A DNA stretch of 14,141 bases. It comes from an uncultured Bacillaceae bacterium (lineage in GTDB: Bacteria > Bacillota > Bacilli > Bacillales > Cytobacillaceae). Below are positions 1 through 7,448 of this stretch, in pieces. The stretch lies in NCBI GenBank assembly GCA_937995745.1, contig CALKIU010000135.1:1-14141 (forward strand), read 5' to 3'. The notes beneath the pieces are model-generated. The model searched no databases. It was not told the DNA's origin and saw only the letters and a list, made by a program, of their open reading frames with translations. Each line of letters begins with the position of its first letter. Position 1 is the stretch's first letter. Position numbers and translations under genes: made by a program.

Positions 1-8
1 TGTCCTGC

Positions 9-1925
9 TTATCGCAAGAGGCGGAGTCCGTTAAGGATTACTAAAATGGTACTTCCTTCATGGCCGATAACGCCGAGTGGAAGGTCCAGGATTTGCAGGA
101 AGTTTGAACAGATTAACAGGATAATCACACCGATGGAAAAAACGATGTTCTGTTTGATGATTCTGTTCATGCGTTCGGACAGCTTGATGGCCTCGTAAAT
201 CCGGGACAAATCATTTTTCATGAGAACGACGTCGGCCGTCTCCAAAGCCACATCCGTTCCTTCTCCCATGGCAATGCCGACGTTTGCCGTCGCCAATGCG
301 GGAGCGTCGTTGATGCCGTCGCCCACCATGGCGACGAGACCGAACCGTTCTTTTAATTTTTTCACTTCATCCACCTTGTTTGCCGGCAGGCATTCAGCAA
401 TATATTCTTTCACACGGCTTTCCCGGGCAATGGTCTCCGCTGTTGTTTTACTGTCCCCCGTCAGCATGACGGTGTGGATGCCTTTGGCATTCAATTCATT
501 AATAGCGGCCTGCGTTTCACTTCTGACCACATCTTTTAAAGCGATTACGGCGGCAATACGGCCGTCGATCTCCACAAAGACGGTCGTTTTTCCTTCTTTG
601 GCAAATTGTTCGGCTGCCTGTTTCGCGAAGGTGTTCTCAGCGGTTTGTTCCATAAATTGTTCTTTTCCGATTTTCCATTTTTCATCGCCGAACTGCCCTT
701 TGATTCCCCAGCCCGGGATGTCTTCAAAGTGATCCGGTTCGATAAAGCCGGCATTCAATCGATTTTTGGCATAAGCAACGATCGCCTGCGCCAAAGGATG
801 GTTGGAATGATGTTCCAATGAAGCGGCTTTCAAAAGAATTGCCTCTTCCGGTTCGCCTTCCCCGGCAATAAAGTTTGTCACTTCCGGCTTTCCTTTTGTC
901 AGCGTGCCCGTTTTATCGAAAGCAATCGCCTTTATATGCTGCAATTTTTCAAGATGGACGCCGCCTTTGAAAAGAATGCCCCTTCTTGCCCCGTTGGAAA
1001 TGGCTGACAATGTGGCCGGCATGATCGATGCCACTAGTGCGCACGGTGATGCAACCACGAGAAGGATCATGGCCCGGTAAAACGTTTCCGTCCAGCTCCA
1101 CCCGAGCAGAAAATGGGGGAGAAACATCATCAAGCCGACGACAAGGAGAACGACTTTTACATAAGTTCCTTCAAATTTTTCGATAAACAACTGGGACGGC
1201 GATTTTTCGCTTTGTGCCGTCTGAACGAGTTGAATGATTTTTTGGAACAGGGTTTCACTGCTTTTTTTCGTGATTTCGACGGTGATGGAGCCGTTCAAAT
1301 TGACGGTTCCGGCAAATACTTCATCGCCGGGTTTTTTGCTGACGGGGATCGATTCCCCGGTAATGGCTGCTTCGTCAAGCGTCGTCCGGCCTTTCAAGAT
1401 TTTTCCGTCGGAAGGAACACGCTCTCCCGGCTTGACGAGAATATGGTCGCCGATGACAAGTTCGGACACGGGAACGACCGTTTCGTTTCCGTCTGTAACC
1501 CTTAGCGCCACTTCCGGCTGGAGTTCCATCAGAGCGGATATTTCTTTGCGGCTTTTATTCATGGTGTACGTTTCCAAAGCGCCGCTTAACGAAAAGATGA
1601 AGATAAGGATGGCGCCTTCCATCCAGTACCCGATGATTGCCGCCCCGATGGCCGCGAGGAGCATGAGGATTTCCACATTCAACGTTTTGTTTTTGATGGT
1701 ATCGGTAATTCCTTCTTTTGTTTTCGCATATCCGCCGATGACATAGGCGAGCAGGAAGAAGGCGACGGACAGTGCGGGATGTTCCAGCTTTTCCGACAGC
1801 CAGCCAAATAGAATCAAAACTCCGCTGGTAAGCGCGGCAATCAGTTCCGCATGGGTTCTCACTTTTTCGAACAATGGGCTTTTTCCGTTTTCATAACCGG
1901 TTGATACCTTCATTTGTGCTTCCAT
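9..1925 (-). CDS. zosA: ZosA-like P1B-type zinc/heavy-metal transporting ATPase
   Basis: This is a complete P1B-type ATPase that moves a divalent metal (probably zinc) across the cell membrane using ATP. With the start at 1925 it has 638 residues, close to the roughly 637 I recall for B. subtilis ZosA. Visible motifs are TGES (about 189-192, actuator), the membrane metal site ASPC (about 292-295), the phosphorylation site DKTGT (337-341), the HP dipeptide (about 376), GDGIND (535-540) and a C-terminal HEGSTILVILNGLRLL. There is no N-terminal CxxC metal-binding domain, which fits ZosA. The start is chosen at 1925 because AAAGGGGG lies just upstream; an upstream in-frame TTG at 2015 has no ribosome site. 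A perfect PerR box overlaps its promoter, as expected for ZosA, which is PerR-controlled in B. subtilis. A CadA/ZntA-type exporter is the alternative; substrate and direction are inferred. Confidence 0.9.
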   Translation of the reverse strand: MEAQMKVSTGYENGKSPLFEKVRTHAELIAALTSGVLILFGWLSEKLEHPALSVAFFLLAYVIGGYAKTKEGITDTIKNKTLNVEILMLLAAIGAAIIGYWMEGAILIFIFSLSGALETYTMNKSRKEISALMELQPEVALRVTDGNETVVPVSELVIGDHILVKPGERVPSDGKILKGRTTLDEAAITGESIPVSKKPGDEVFAGTVNLNGSITVEITKKSSETLFQKIIQLVQTAQSEKSPSQLFIEKFEGTYVKVVLLVVGLMMFLPHFLLGWSWTETFYRAMILLVVASPCALVASIMPATLSAISNGARRGILFKGGVHLEKLQHIKAIAFDKTGTLTKGKPEVTNFIAGEGEPEEAILLKAASLEHHSNHPLAQAIVAYAKNRLNAGFIEPDHFEDIPGWGIKGQFGDEKWKIGKEQFMEQTAENTFAKQAAEQFAKEGKTTVFVEIDGRIAAVIALKDVVRSETQAAINELNAKGIHTVMLTGDSKTTAETIARESRVKEYIAECLPANKVDEVKKLKERFGLVAMVGDGINDAPALATANVGIAMGEGTDVALETADVVLMKNDLSRIYEAIKLSERMNRIIKQNIVFSIGVIILLICSNFLQILDLPLGVIGHEGSTILVILNGLRLLR

Positions 1926-2013
1926 TTTACAATCCCCCTTTAAATCCGCCTCATTTTCAATTAAAAATCCTAATTGAGAAATATAATCAACATCATTTTC
2001 CTTAATAAACGCC

Positions 2014-2056
2014 AAATGCTGTCACCACAAGGGGCGACAGCATTTTTTATATTTTT
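2014..2056 (+). terminator. Hairpin plus T-run in the zosA leader (plus-strand terminator shape)
   Basis: AAATGCTGTC (2014-2023) pairs perfectly with GACAGCATTT (2036-2045) around a 12-base loop, and six T follow at 2043-2048. This is the form of an intrinsic terminator for plus-strand transcription. No plus-strand gene lies to its left, so it would stop only antisense transcripts of zosA. On the minus strand it is simply a hairpin in the zosA 5' leader. Confidence 0.45.
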
Positions 2057-2077
2057 AAATGAAATATCACTTTATAT

Positions 2078-2092
2078 TTATAATAATTATAA
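2078..2092. promoter_or_regulatory. Perfect PerR operator (PerR box)
   Basis: The 15 bases TTATAATAATTATAA match the PerR consensus TTATAATnATTATAA exactly, as a 7-1-7 inverted repeat. PerR is the peroxide-sensing Fur-family repressor of Bacillus. The site overlaps the extended -10 of zosA on the minus strand, a position suited to repression. It could also control transcription in the plus direction toward the small ORF at 2126. Confidence 0.88.
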
Positions 2093-2094
2093 CA
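2086..2094 (-). promoter_or_regulatory. Extended -10 promoter of zosA
   Basis: Read on the minus strand these bases are TGTTATAAT, a perfect -10 hexamer preceded by the extended TGn element. No good -35 is visible at 17 bases (TTTCAT), which is common for extended -10 promoters. Transcription would start near 2078, leaving a leader of about 150 bases before the zosA ATG. Confidence 0.6.
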
Positions 2095-2125
2095 TGAAAT
2101 CGCGGAAAATGAAAGGGGGTTCCTC

Positions 2126-2242
2126 ATGGTGGTGATGAATGACCCGGATATGCATTTTTACGGCAAGCCGCTTCTGTCCGCCGGAAATTGGCCGGCGGGC
2201 TGCCGCGGTGAAAGGGACCCGGCAAAGCGGCGCCACCGTTGA
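2126..2242 (+). CDS. Candidate small ORF, 38 residues, unknown
   Basis: An ATG at 2126 follows an AAAGGGGG ribosome site with good spacing and opens 38 codons that end at TGA 2240-2242, six bases before the convergent end of the MFS gene. The peptide begins MVVMNDPDMHFYGK and ends in a basic run. I recognise no family. The PerR box lies 33 bases upstream, so the ORF would be divergent from zosA and could share its operator. No convincing -35 is visible on this strand. The ribosome site is the main support; this may be a chance ORF. Confidence 0.25.
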   Translation: MVVMNDPDMHFYGKPLLSAGNWPAGCRGERDPAKRRHR

Positions 2243-2248
2243 TTTATT

Positions 2249-3430
2249 TTATGATACAGATTCCAAATTTGTTCCCGCATCTTTCTTTTCTTTAAAACTT
2301 GCGAGAAGAACAAATAAGCAGAGCAGCATAGCGCTCAAAACATAGAAGAAACTGATATTTTGCAGATATTGAATGGACAGGCCGCCGATGAACGGTCCAA
2401 TGATGCTCCCGAAACTGAACAAGATGCTGCACATCAAATTTCCTGCGGGAAAAAGCTCTTTCGGCAGCAAGTCCGCCATGTATGCAATTCCGAGAGAGTA
2501 GGTGGAACCGGTGAACATCCCGGCGGCAAACAGGCAGATGAAAATGACGGGCGGATATTCCTGCCAAAAGCCGGCAACGGCAAAAGACAGAAAGCCGAGA
2601 AGCATGGCGGCCATTAAAACTCTTTTCCGCCCGAAACGGTCGCTTAAAATTCCGAGCGGGAGTTGGAAGACAATGCCGCCGATGGCAAAAGCGGGAAGAA
2701 TGATCGAAACGGCGCCGACATCGAGACCGATTCTTAAAGCAAAGACGGGAAAGTTTCCGTTTAAAGATGCTTCCAGAAAACCGTAGCCGAACGGCGGGAA
2801 AAAGGCCACCCAGGCATATTTCCACACCTTGCCGAACCGTTTGAACGTGCTGAAAAAGGAAACAGACTCATTTCCCCGCTCCGGATATTCGTTCTTTATG
2901 AAAAATAATAATGTCCAAACGAGAAAGCTCATGGCTGCCGAAATGATGAACGGCAGCGCTTCATTGACGGCAATCAGCCTCGCCATCAGCGGACCGGCGG
3001 CAAATCCGACGCCGAAAAACAATCCGTACAAGGCAATGTTCCGTCCCCGCCTGGAGACGGGCGAAAAAGAGGTAATCCACGTTTGCGTGCCAAAATGGAG
3101 CATGTTATCCCCTATTCCGACGATGAGGCGGAGAATAAACCAAAACCAGATTGATTTCCACACGGGAAAGGCGGCGAAAGCGATGATTACAATCAGGGCG
3201 CCGATGGAAATAATCTTTTTATATCCAAGCTTTTGCAGCGGTTTTTCCATAAACGGGGAAGCCAACAGCACGCCGATGTAAATGCCTGTCGCATGAAGCC
3301 CGTTGATGGCCGATGATATACCGTCCTGCTCGAAGATGATCGCGATGACGGGGGCGAGCATTCCCTGGGAAAAACCGGACAAAGCAATCATGGCGATTAA
3401 TATCCAAAAACGGAAAGAAAGCTGTTTCAA
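2249..3430 (-). CDS. MFS transporter, YfkF-like
   Basis: This 393-residue membrane protein of the major facilitator superfamily has the usual length and about twelve hydrophobic segments. The first half carries a RLIVGIGDN motif (about 101-109), and the middle of the protein carries the loop motif GILSDRFGRKR (about 260-270), the repeated MFS motif A. A charged central loop near 180-205 separates the two halves. The start is TTG at 3430, preceded at about nine bases by AGAGGG; no better start is nearby. The substrate cannot be read from the sequence. I recall B. subtilis yfkF, a putative efflux transporter of about the same length, close to yfkD and yfkAB, so YfkF is the likely counterpart. 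It is probably transcribed alone; no clear terminator is visible after its stop. Confidence 0.85.
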   Translation of the reverse strand: MKQLSFRFWILIAMIALSGFSQGMLAPVIAIIFEQDGISSAINGLHATGIYIGVLLASPFMEKPLQKLGYKKIISIGALIVIIAFAAFPVWKSIWFWFILRLIVGIGDNMLHFGTQTWITSFSPVSRRGRNIALYGLFFGVGFAAGPLMARLIAVNEALPFIISAAMSFLVWTLLFFIKNEYPERGNESVSFFSTFKRFGKVWKYAWVAFFPPFGYGFLEASLNGNFPVFALRIGLDVGAVSIILPAFAIGGIVFQLPLGILSDRFGRKRVLMAAMLLGFLSFAVAGFWQEYPPVIFICLFAAGMFTGSTYSLGIAYMADLLPKELFPAGNLMCSILFSFGSIIGPFIGGLSIQYLQNISFFYVLSAMLLCLFVLLASFKEKKDAGTNLESVS

Positions 3431-3484
3431 GGTATTTCCCTCTTTTCTGTCGCATCATCACGTAAGATGCCCGGTGAAAAATTA

Positions 3485-3493
3485 ATTATATCA
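3485..3493 (-). promoter_or_regulatory. Extended -10 promoter of the MFS gene
   Basis: The minus strand reads TGATATAAT here, a perfect -10 with the extended TGn element, 55 bases before the TTG start. The -35 region is weak (TGGTGA at 18 bases). The assignment rests on the motif alone. Confidence 0.5.
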
Positions 3494-4012
3494 CGACAAC
3501 ATTTTTCGTCACCAGTCAATCAGAAAAATTCCCCGGAATGGGGACCGGGAACGCGGGAACGGCGCCGCCATTTGTCCGCAAACAGGAAGGCGCGACACCA
3601 AGAGGCCGTTTCCGGGATATATCGTAAAAAAATTTTTTCAAAGGGGTAACATTCCCCATCCCCGGGCGGCATTCAACAAACAGGAAATGAACGTCTTCTT
3701 TGCCATCATCATATGCAGGCGTCCGGGGATGCTCTAAAAGCCAAACAGAGCCGGTCTTTCGGGAACCGGATGGTTTTATTGCCTTGTGCAGCATGACCGG
3801 GAGGCAAAACAAACGGGCGAAAATGGACTTCGCGGTGTTGTCGGGGCATTTGTTTGCTTATGATTTGCAAGCCTCGCATTGAAGGGGCAGCCCATGCAAA
3901 CGGACGGCGGGGGAATTGTTTGTTTTGCCAATGGAAACGCCGGCATGAAACAATGGGGCTGTAAGCCGGTGTCAGCCGGGCGGTGGCAGAACGGAGAATC
4001 GGCGCCGCTTTT
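3494..4012. other. About 520 bases without a supportable gene
   Basis: Short ORFs overlap here on both strands, but none has a good ribosome site or a recognisable family, and they conflict with one another. I see small GC-rich inverted repeats, for example CCGGT/ACCGG near 3750, but no RNA gene, transposase or repeat array. It may be decayed coding sequence. Confidence 0.5.
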
Positions 4013-4066
4013 TGCAAAAAAGAAACGGATTCCTTTGTTGAAGCGAACAAAACAAAGGAATCCGTT
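4013..4066 (-). terminator. Strong intrinsic terminator of the FNT channel gene
   Basis: AACGGATTCCTTTGTT (4024-4039) and its exact complement (4051-4066) form a 16-bp perfect stem with an 11-base loop. On the minus strand it is followed by a T-rich run (complement of 4016-4025). It begins about nine bases after the stop codon of the FNT gene. Confidence 0.88.
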
Positions 4067-4074
4067 GGTTATGT

Positions 4075-4890
4075 TCAAGCCGCTTTTTCTTCTTTGCGGG
4101 AAAAACTGTCTGCTTTTTGTTTCGGTTCTTTTAATGCATAAATATAAGCCGCGCCGACGAACAGTCCGCCGCCGACGATGTTTCCCGCTGTCACGAAGAG
4201 AAGATTGTATACCGCGCCGGAAAGGGTGATCACCTCGGGATGGGGCAGGGAAAGCGCTATGGAAAAGAGCGCCATATTGGCGATGCTGTGTTCATATCCG
4301 GACAGGAAAAAAGCCGTCACGATAAACATAATCAACAGCACTTTTGCGGCATAGTCTTTCGTCTGCATCGGAATCCAGATCGCCAAACAGACGAGCCAGT
4401 TGCAAAGAATACCCCGGAAAAACATTTCCACTGCCGACAACTGAACTTTTCCGGCCACCGCTGTCATCAAAAAATGATCGCTGCTGATCCCGGAAAAAAT
4501 GCCCGTCAGCAAAAACAATCCGGTAAAAAGGAACACCCCGGCCAGATTGCCGAAATACGTCATGAACCAGTTGGCCAGCAATTGTTTGACAGTCGTCTTA
4601 TTCGCCAAGATCCCCATCGTAAGATACATGGTGTTCCCCGTAAACAATTCTCCGCTTCCGATGACGATTAAAACGAGAGCGAGTGAAAAAGCCAATCCCG
4701 CCAGCAAAGAGGCAGCCGGGGAATTGGCCGCTTGAAAATACTCGCCGACACGGAAGCTGAAAACCACGGCAAATCCTATATAGCAGCCGGCTAAGGCGGC
4801 CTTTGTTAAAAATTGCAACGGACTGTTTTTCAAAACGGCTGCTTTCTTTTCTGCCAGCCCGATGGCTTCTTCAAGTGGACTTTGTGACAT
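4075..4890 (-). CDS. Formate/nitrite transporter (FNT) family channel, YwcJ/NirC-like
   Basis: This 271-residue protein belongs to the pentameric FNT channels, which pass formate, nitrite or hydrosulfide through the cell membrane. The sequence shows six hydrophobic spans, the GSGELFTGN loop (about 78-86), the family signature FFRGILCNWLVCLAIW (about 157-172) and GYEHSIAN with the central pore histidine (about 201). The wording resembles B. subtilis YwcJ as I remember it, so nitrite is the more likely substrate; this is inference. The start at 4890 is preferred over the in-frame ATG at 4911 because GCGGGG lies about seven bases before it. The C-terminus is a charged tail ending in EEKAA. It is a single unit closed by a strong terminator. 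It appears inserted between yfkF-like and yfkD genes. Confidence 0.9.
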   Translation of the reverse strand: MSQSPLEEAIGLAEKKAAVLKNSPLQFLTKAALAGCYIGFAVVFSFRVGEYFQAANSPAASLLAGLAFSLALVLIVIGSGELFTGNTMYLTMGILANKTTVKQLLANWFMTYFGNLAGVFLFTGLFLLTGIFSGISSDHFLMTAVAGKVQLSAVEMFFRGILCNWLVCLAIWIPMQTKDYAAKVLLIMFIVTAFFLSGYEHSIANMALFSIALSLPHPEVITLSGAVYNLLFVTAGNIVGGGLFVGAAYIYALKEPKQKADSFSRKEEKAA

Positions 4891-4914
4891 AAAAATACCC
4901 CGCTTCTTCATCTG

Positions 4915-4927
4915 AGATGCTGCATCT
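4915..4927. repeat. 13-base palindrome in the FNT leader
   Basis: AGATGCTGCATCT is a perfect 6-1-6 inverted repeat about 25 bases before the FNT start codon. It could be an operator or part of a leader structure; nothing identifies a regulator. Confidence 0.3.
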
Positions 4928-4937
4928 TGCTGTGTTT

Positions 4938-4971
4938 GCCGGTTGGGGGAAACCCGTCCGGCCTTTTATTT
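4938..4971 (+). terminator. Hairpin with T-rich tail upstream of the FNT gene
   Basis: GCCGG (4938-4942) pairs with CCGGC (4958-4962), and an inner TGGG/CCCG helix closes a GGAAA loop. CTTTTATTT follows on the plus strand, giving a terminator shape. No plus-strand gene lies before it, so its role is unclear. It may only be a hairpin in the FNT leader. Confidence 0.35.
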
Positions 4972-5045
4972 CAATATACATTGTGAAAAAAGAAACATAT
5001 ATAAACATACTCTGTTTTGGTTGGGAAAACAAGGGAGCCAGAAAA

Positions 5046-5156
5046 ATGTTAAAGAATTGTCAAAAATATGGAAAGTCCTTAGAAGAAGAAAGCTGCGCGC
5101 TGTGTTTTTTGTCACTGTTTGTGTGGGATCAAAACGGACGCGGTTACACGGTGTGA
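5046..5156 (+). CDS. Candidate small cysteine-containing ORF, 36 residues
   Basis: An ATG at 5046 follows AAGGGAG with an ideal eight-base gap and opens 36 codons. The peptide starts MLKNCQKYGK and contains a CALC (CxxC) motif and a hydrophobic stretch LCFLSLFVW. I recognise no family. A TATAAA lies at 5000-5005, but no matching -35 is clear. It is in the same direction as yfkD, which starts 126 bases after its stop. It could be a real small protein, a leader ORF or chance. Confidence 0.25.
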   Translation: MLKNCQKYGKSLEEESCALCFLSLFVWDQNGRGYTV

Positions 5157-5282
5157 GCGGCGGCAGGAACGGCTGTTTGCGATTACCGGAGAGAAGGAAT
5201 TAATAAAAAATGGATAATTTGGAAGGGCTCCGAAAAAACTAAAACATGTAATCGAGATCCATCCAGGAAAGGAGCCGAAACG

Positions 5283-6113
5283 ATGAAAAAGTATTTCCCT
5301 GTCATAATCATCGGTATTCTTTTCATCGTACTATCTTCCGGTTTGCCGGTTTTTGCCGGAAAAGAGAAGGGCGCAGAAAAAAAGGAATTTCCGCAAAAAC
5401 AAACGGTACAGATTCCAAATTCCGTCATTACCATCACAAAAGAAAACACTTATCCCAATCCGGCGCAAAATTTGCCAAAATTGCAGCCGAGTGAACTGAC
5501 GGCCGAACTGCTCAAAACATCGAAGGAAAAAATAGAAAACCCCGATTTAATAAAAATGTTGAACGAAACGTCCGTCAACAGCACTCCATTCGCTTTTGGA
5601 TACCGGGCCGTCATTTACCTCGGGAGATGGCCGTTGAATTACCAATCGTCGGAAACGAGCCCGAACTGGGAATATCAAAAAATCAACACCAACTTTTTTG
5701 ATAACCGGGGCGGAAACGCCAATTATCAAATTCATTACGTTCAAGAACAACAAAAAGTCGTCAGGGGAGGGTTGACGGCCAAAATTCCCAAAGCGGAGCA
5801 AGTGAAAAAGATGATGCTCATGGCGGCATCCGAAAAAACGAATCTCCCTCTCGCTTTTGAAACGATTGTCGGCGCGGGAACGAAAAACGACCGGATTTAC
5901 AACATTCCGCCGAAACGCCTTGGCTATTTGTACGCCTATGCACCGGCCGTAAACGAAAAAGGAAAAGTAACGTACGGCGAAGTATATTTGATGCTGAAAG
6001 GAAGCAGAAAGCAACTCATTGTGAAAAATGTGACGACGCAGGGAATCGGAGCGTGGATTCCCATTCAGGATCATGTCTCCTTCGGCTTCACGGCAGTGGA
6101 ACATCCCCGGTAA
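5283..6113 (+). CDS. yfkD: YfkD family exported protein
   Basis: The 276-residue protein matches the YfkD family of Bacillaceae, whose biochemical role is unknown to me. Residues 1-25 form a signal peptide: KK, then a long hydrophobic stretch ending in PVFAG, with likely cleavage after A. The mature part is hydrophilic, begins with a lysine/glutamine-rich linker (about 26-60) and has a folded domain with FAFGYRAVIYLGRWPLNY (about 103-120) and a VSFGFTAVEHPR end. No lipobox cysteine is present, so it is probably released or membrane-anchored by an uncleaved signal. GAAAGGAG lies eight bases before the ATG. It converges with yfkAB, as its neighbours do in my memory of B. subtilis. No clear promoter or plus-strand terminator is visible. 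Confidence 0.85.
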   Translation: MKKYFPVIIIGILFIVLSSGLPVFAGKEKGAEKKEFPQKQTVQIPNSVITITKENTYPNPAQNLPKLQPSELTAELLKTSKEKIENPDLIKMLNETSVNSTPFAFGYRAVIYLGRWPLNYQSSETSPNWEYQKINTNFFDNRGGNANYQIHYVQEQQKVVRGGLTAKIPKAEQVKKMMLMAASEKTNLPLAFETIVGAGTKNDRIYNIPPKRLGYLYAYAPAVNEKGKVTYGEVYLMLKGSRKQLIVKNVTTQGIGAWIPIQDHVSFGFTAVEHPR

Positions 6114-6200
6114 GCGGTGCCCATGTGTCTGTGCGGCGTCTTTAGGTAAAACTTTCCGGGACGGTAACCCGGGGGCGGGAAATCGGCGGAAAACAACGAA

Positions 6201-6239
6201 GAAAATGAAAACTCCCCTGTCGCAAAGCCGGCAGGGGAG
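6201..6239 (-). terminator. Intrinsic terminator of yfkAB
   Basis: CTCCCCTGTCG (6212-6222) pairs with CGGCAGGGGAG (6229-6239, one G-T pair) around a six-base loop. On the minus strand TTTTCATTTTC follows. It sits about 37 bases after the yfkAB stop codon. Confidence 0.8.
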
Positions 6240-6275
6240 CCACCGCATCCGGCCGGTTTCTTTGGCGCGGCCCGT

Positions 6276-7400
6276 TTATAGGGAAATCCGCGCTTCCCGC
6301 TTTGTGAAATCCACATCCGGATAATAGCAATTTTTTACGAGAACATTCGGGCCGAGACAACGAACCTGCGGGCAATGGCAAGTCAGACTTTTTGCCAAAT
6401 CGGTTTCAATCCATTTTCCGTACGCTTCTTCGAGGCTGATGTCCAAGATGTTTCCGAGCGGGGGAATATCGCCGAAATCGGTGACGATAATCTCGCCGGT
6501 AAAGATATTCACATTGAGCCGTGTGCGCCCGTCCGGATCGTTGCGCACCGTCACATTTTTGCTGGCATACAACCGCTCGAGCAGTTCCAAATCTTCTTTT
6601 CTGTCGCTGCACGGATAGAACGGAAGCGTTCCGAACAGCATCCACGTATCCTCGTCGCGGACATCGAGCAAATGATGAATTGCCGCCCGGATTTCATCCA
6701 AGCTCAACACATCGAGGGAGGAGGCAAAATCCACGGAATACATGGGATGAACTTCGTGGCGTTTGCATTTCATTTCCTCGACAATTTGGCGGTGAATATG
6801 TTCCAAATGATTCACCGTTCTTTTGCTGATCATCGTTTCCGCACTGATAAACACGCCTTCTTCCGCCAATATCCGGCTGTTTTCAATCATCCTTTTAAAA
6901 TATTCCGCCCGCTTTTCCCGCGAAGGCTTTCTCTCCATTCTGGCAAAAGCTCCTTCGACAAAGTCGTCCACGGTGCCCCAGTTGTGGGAAATATGCAGGA
7001 CATCGAGATAAGGGATGATTTTATAATATCTTTCCAATGGCTGGGTCAAGTTGGAATTCAATTGCGTTTTCAGCCCCCGCGAATGGGCATATTCCAAAAG
7101 CGGAACCACATAGTTGTCGACCGACTTGGGCGAAAACATCGGTTCTCCGCCGGTGATGCTGAATGAGCGCAGGGTCGGGATTTCGTCAAGCCGTTTGATT
7201 AACAGATCAAGCGGAAGGGGCTCCGGGTCTTTTGTCCTGAGCGTGTATCCGACGGCGCAATGTTCGCAGCGAAGATTGCATAAATGGGTTGTCGTAAATT
7301 CAATGTTGGTTAATTTGAGTTCCCCGTATTTTTCCATTTCCAAATAAGCTTCCCACGGGTCGCAGCTCGGTGAGATTCTTGTTGAACTGTTTGTTTCCAC
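6276..7400 (-). CDS. yfkAB: Radical SAM/CxCxxxxC protein YfkAB
   Basis: The 374-residue protein is a radical SAM enzyme. The CxxxCxxC motif CNLRCEHC (residues 41-48) binds the 4Fe-4S cluster that cleaves S-adenosylmethionine, and ITGGEP (about 82-87) contacts the SAM amino group. A C-terminal set of four cysteines (341, 343, 348, 358; CxCx4Cx9C) could hold a second cluster, as in SPASM-like enzymes. The length fits YfkAB of B. subtilis, which I recall was first annotated as two genes (yfkA and yfkB) because of a sequencing error; here the frame is intact. The start is GTG at 7400, with AAGGAGAG six bases before it. The substrate is unknown. It faces yfkD tail to tail. A 16-bp palindrome lies about 33 bases upstream of the start. 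Confidence 0.92.
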   Translation of the reverse strand: METNSSTRISPSCDPWEAYLEMEKYGELKLTNIEFTTTHLCNLRCEHCAVGYTLRTKDPEPLPLDLLIKRLDEIPTLRSFSITGGEPMFSPKSVDNYVVPLLEYAHSRGLKTQLNSNLTQPLERYYKIIPYLDVLHISHNWGTVDDFVEGAFARMERKPSREKRAEYFKRMIENSRILAEEGVFISAETMISKRTVNHLEHIHRQIVEEMKCKRHEVHPMYSVDFASSLDVLSLDEIRAAIHHLLDVRDEDTWMLFGTLPFYPCSDRKEDLELLERLYASKNVTVRNDPDGRTRLNVNIFTGEIIVTDFGDIPPLGNILDISLEEAYGKWIETDLAKSLTCHCPQVRCLGPNVLVKNCYYPDVDFTKREARISL

Positions 7401-7432
7401 TTGTATCTCTCCTTAAATCACATATCATGAAA

Positions 7433-7448
7433 CGGGAATATATTCCCG
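7433..7448. repeat. 16-bp perfect palindrome before yfkAB
   Basis: CGGGAATATATTCCCG is perfectly self-complementary and lies in the yfkAB 5' region. Its size and place suit a dimeric repressor site. I do not recognise the regulator. Confidence 0.4.

Noticed and set aside
3776..4078. Minus-strand ORF of 100 codons
   Set aside because: It overlaps the strong FNT terminator and has no ribosome site or recognisable family.
4981..4998. FNR- or Rex-like site upstream of the FNT gene
   Set aside because: Only the left half (TTGTGA) fits; the right half AAACAT does not match TCACA/TTCACAA.
5210..5242. Ten-codon micro-ORF before yfkD
   Set aside because: The ribosome site is 11 bases away and the peptide is too short to judge.
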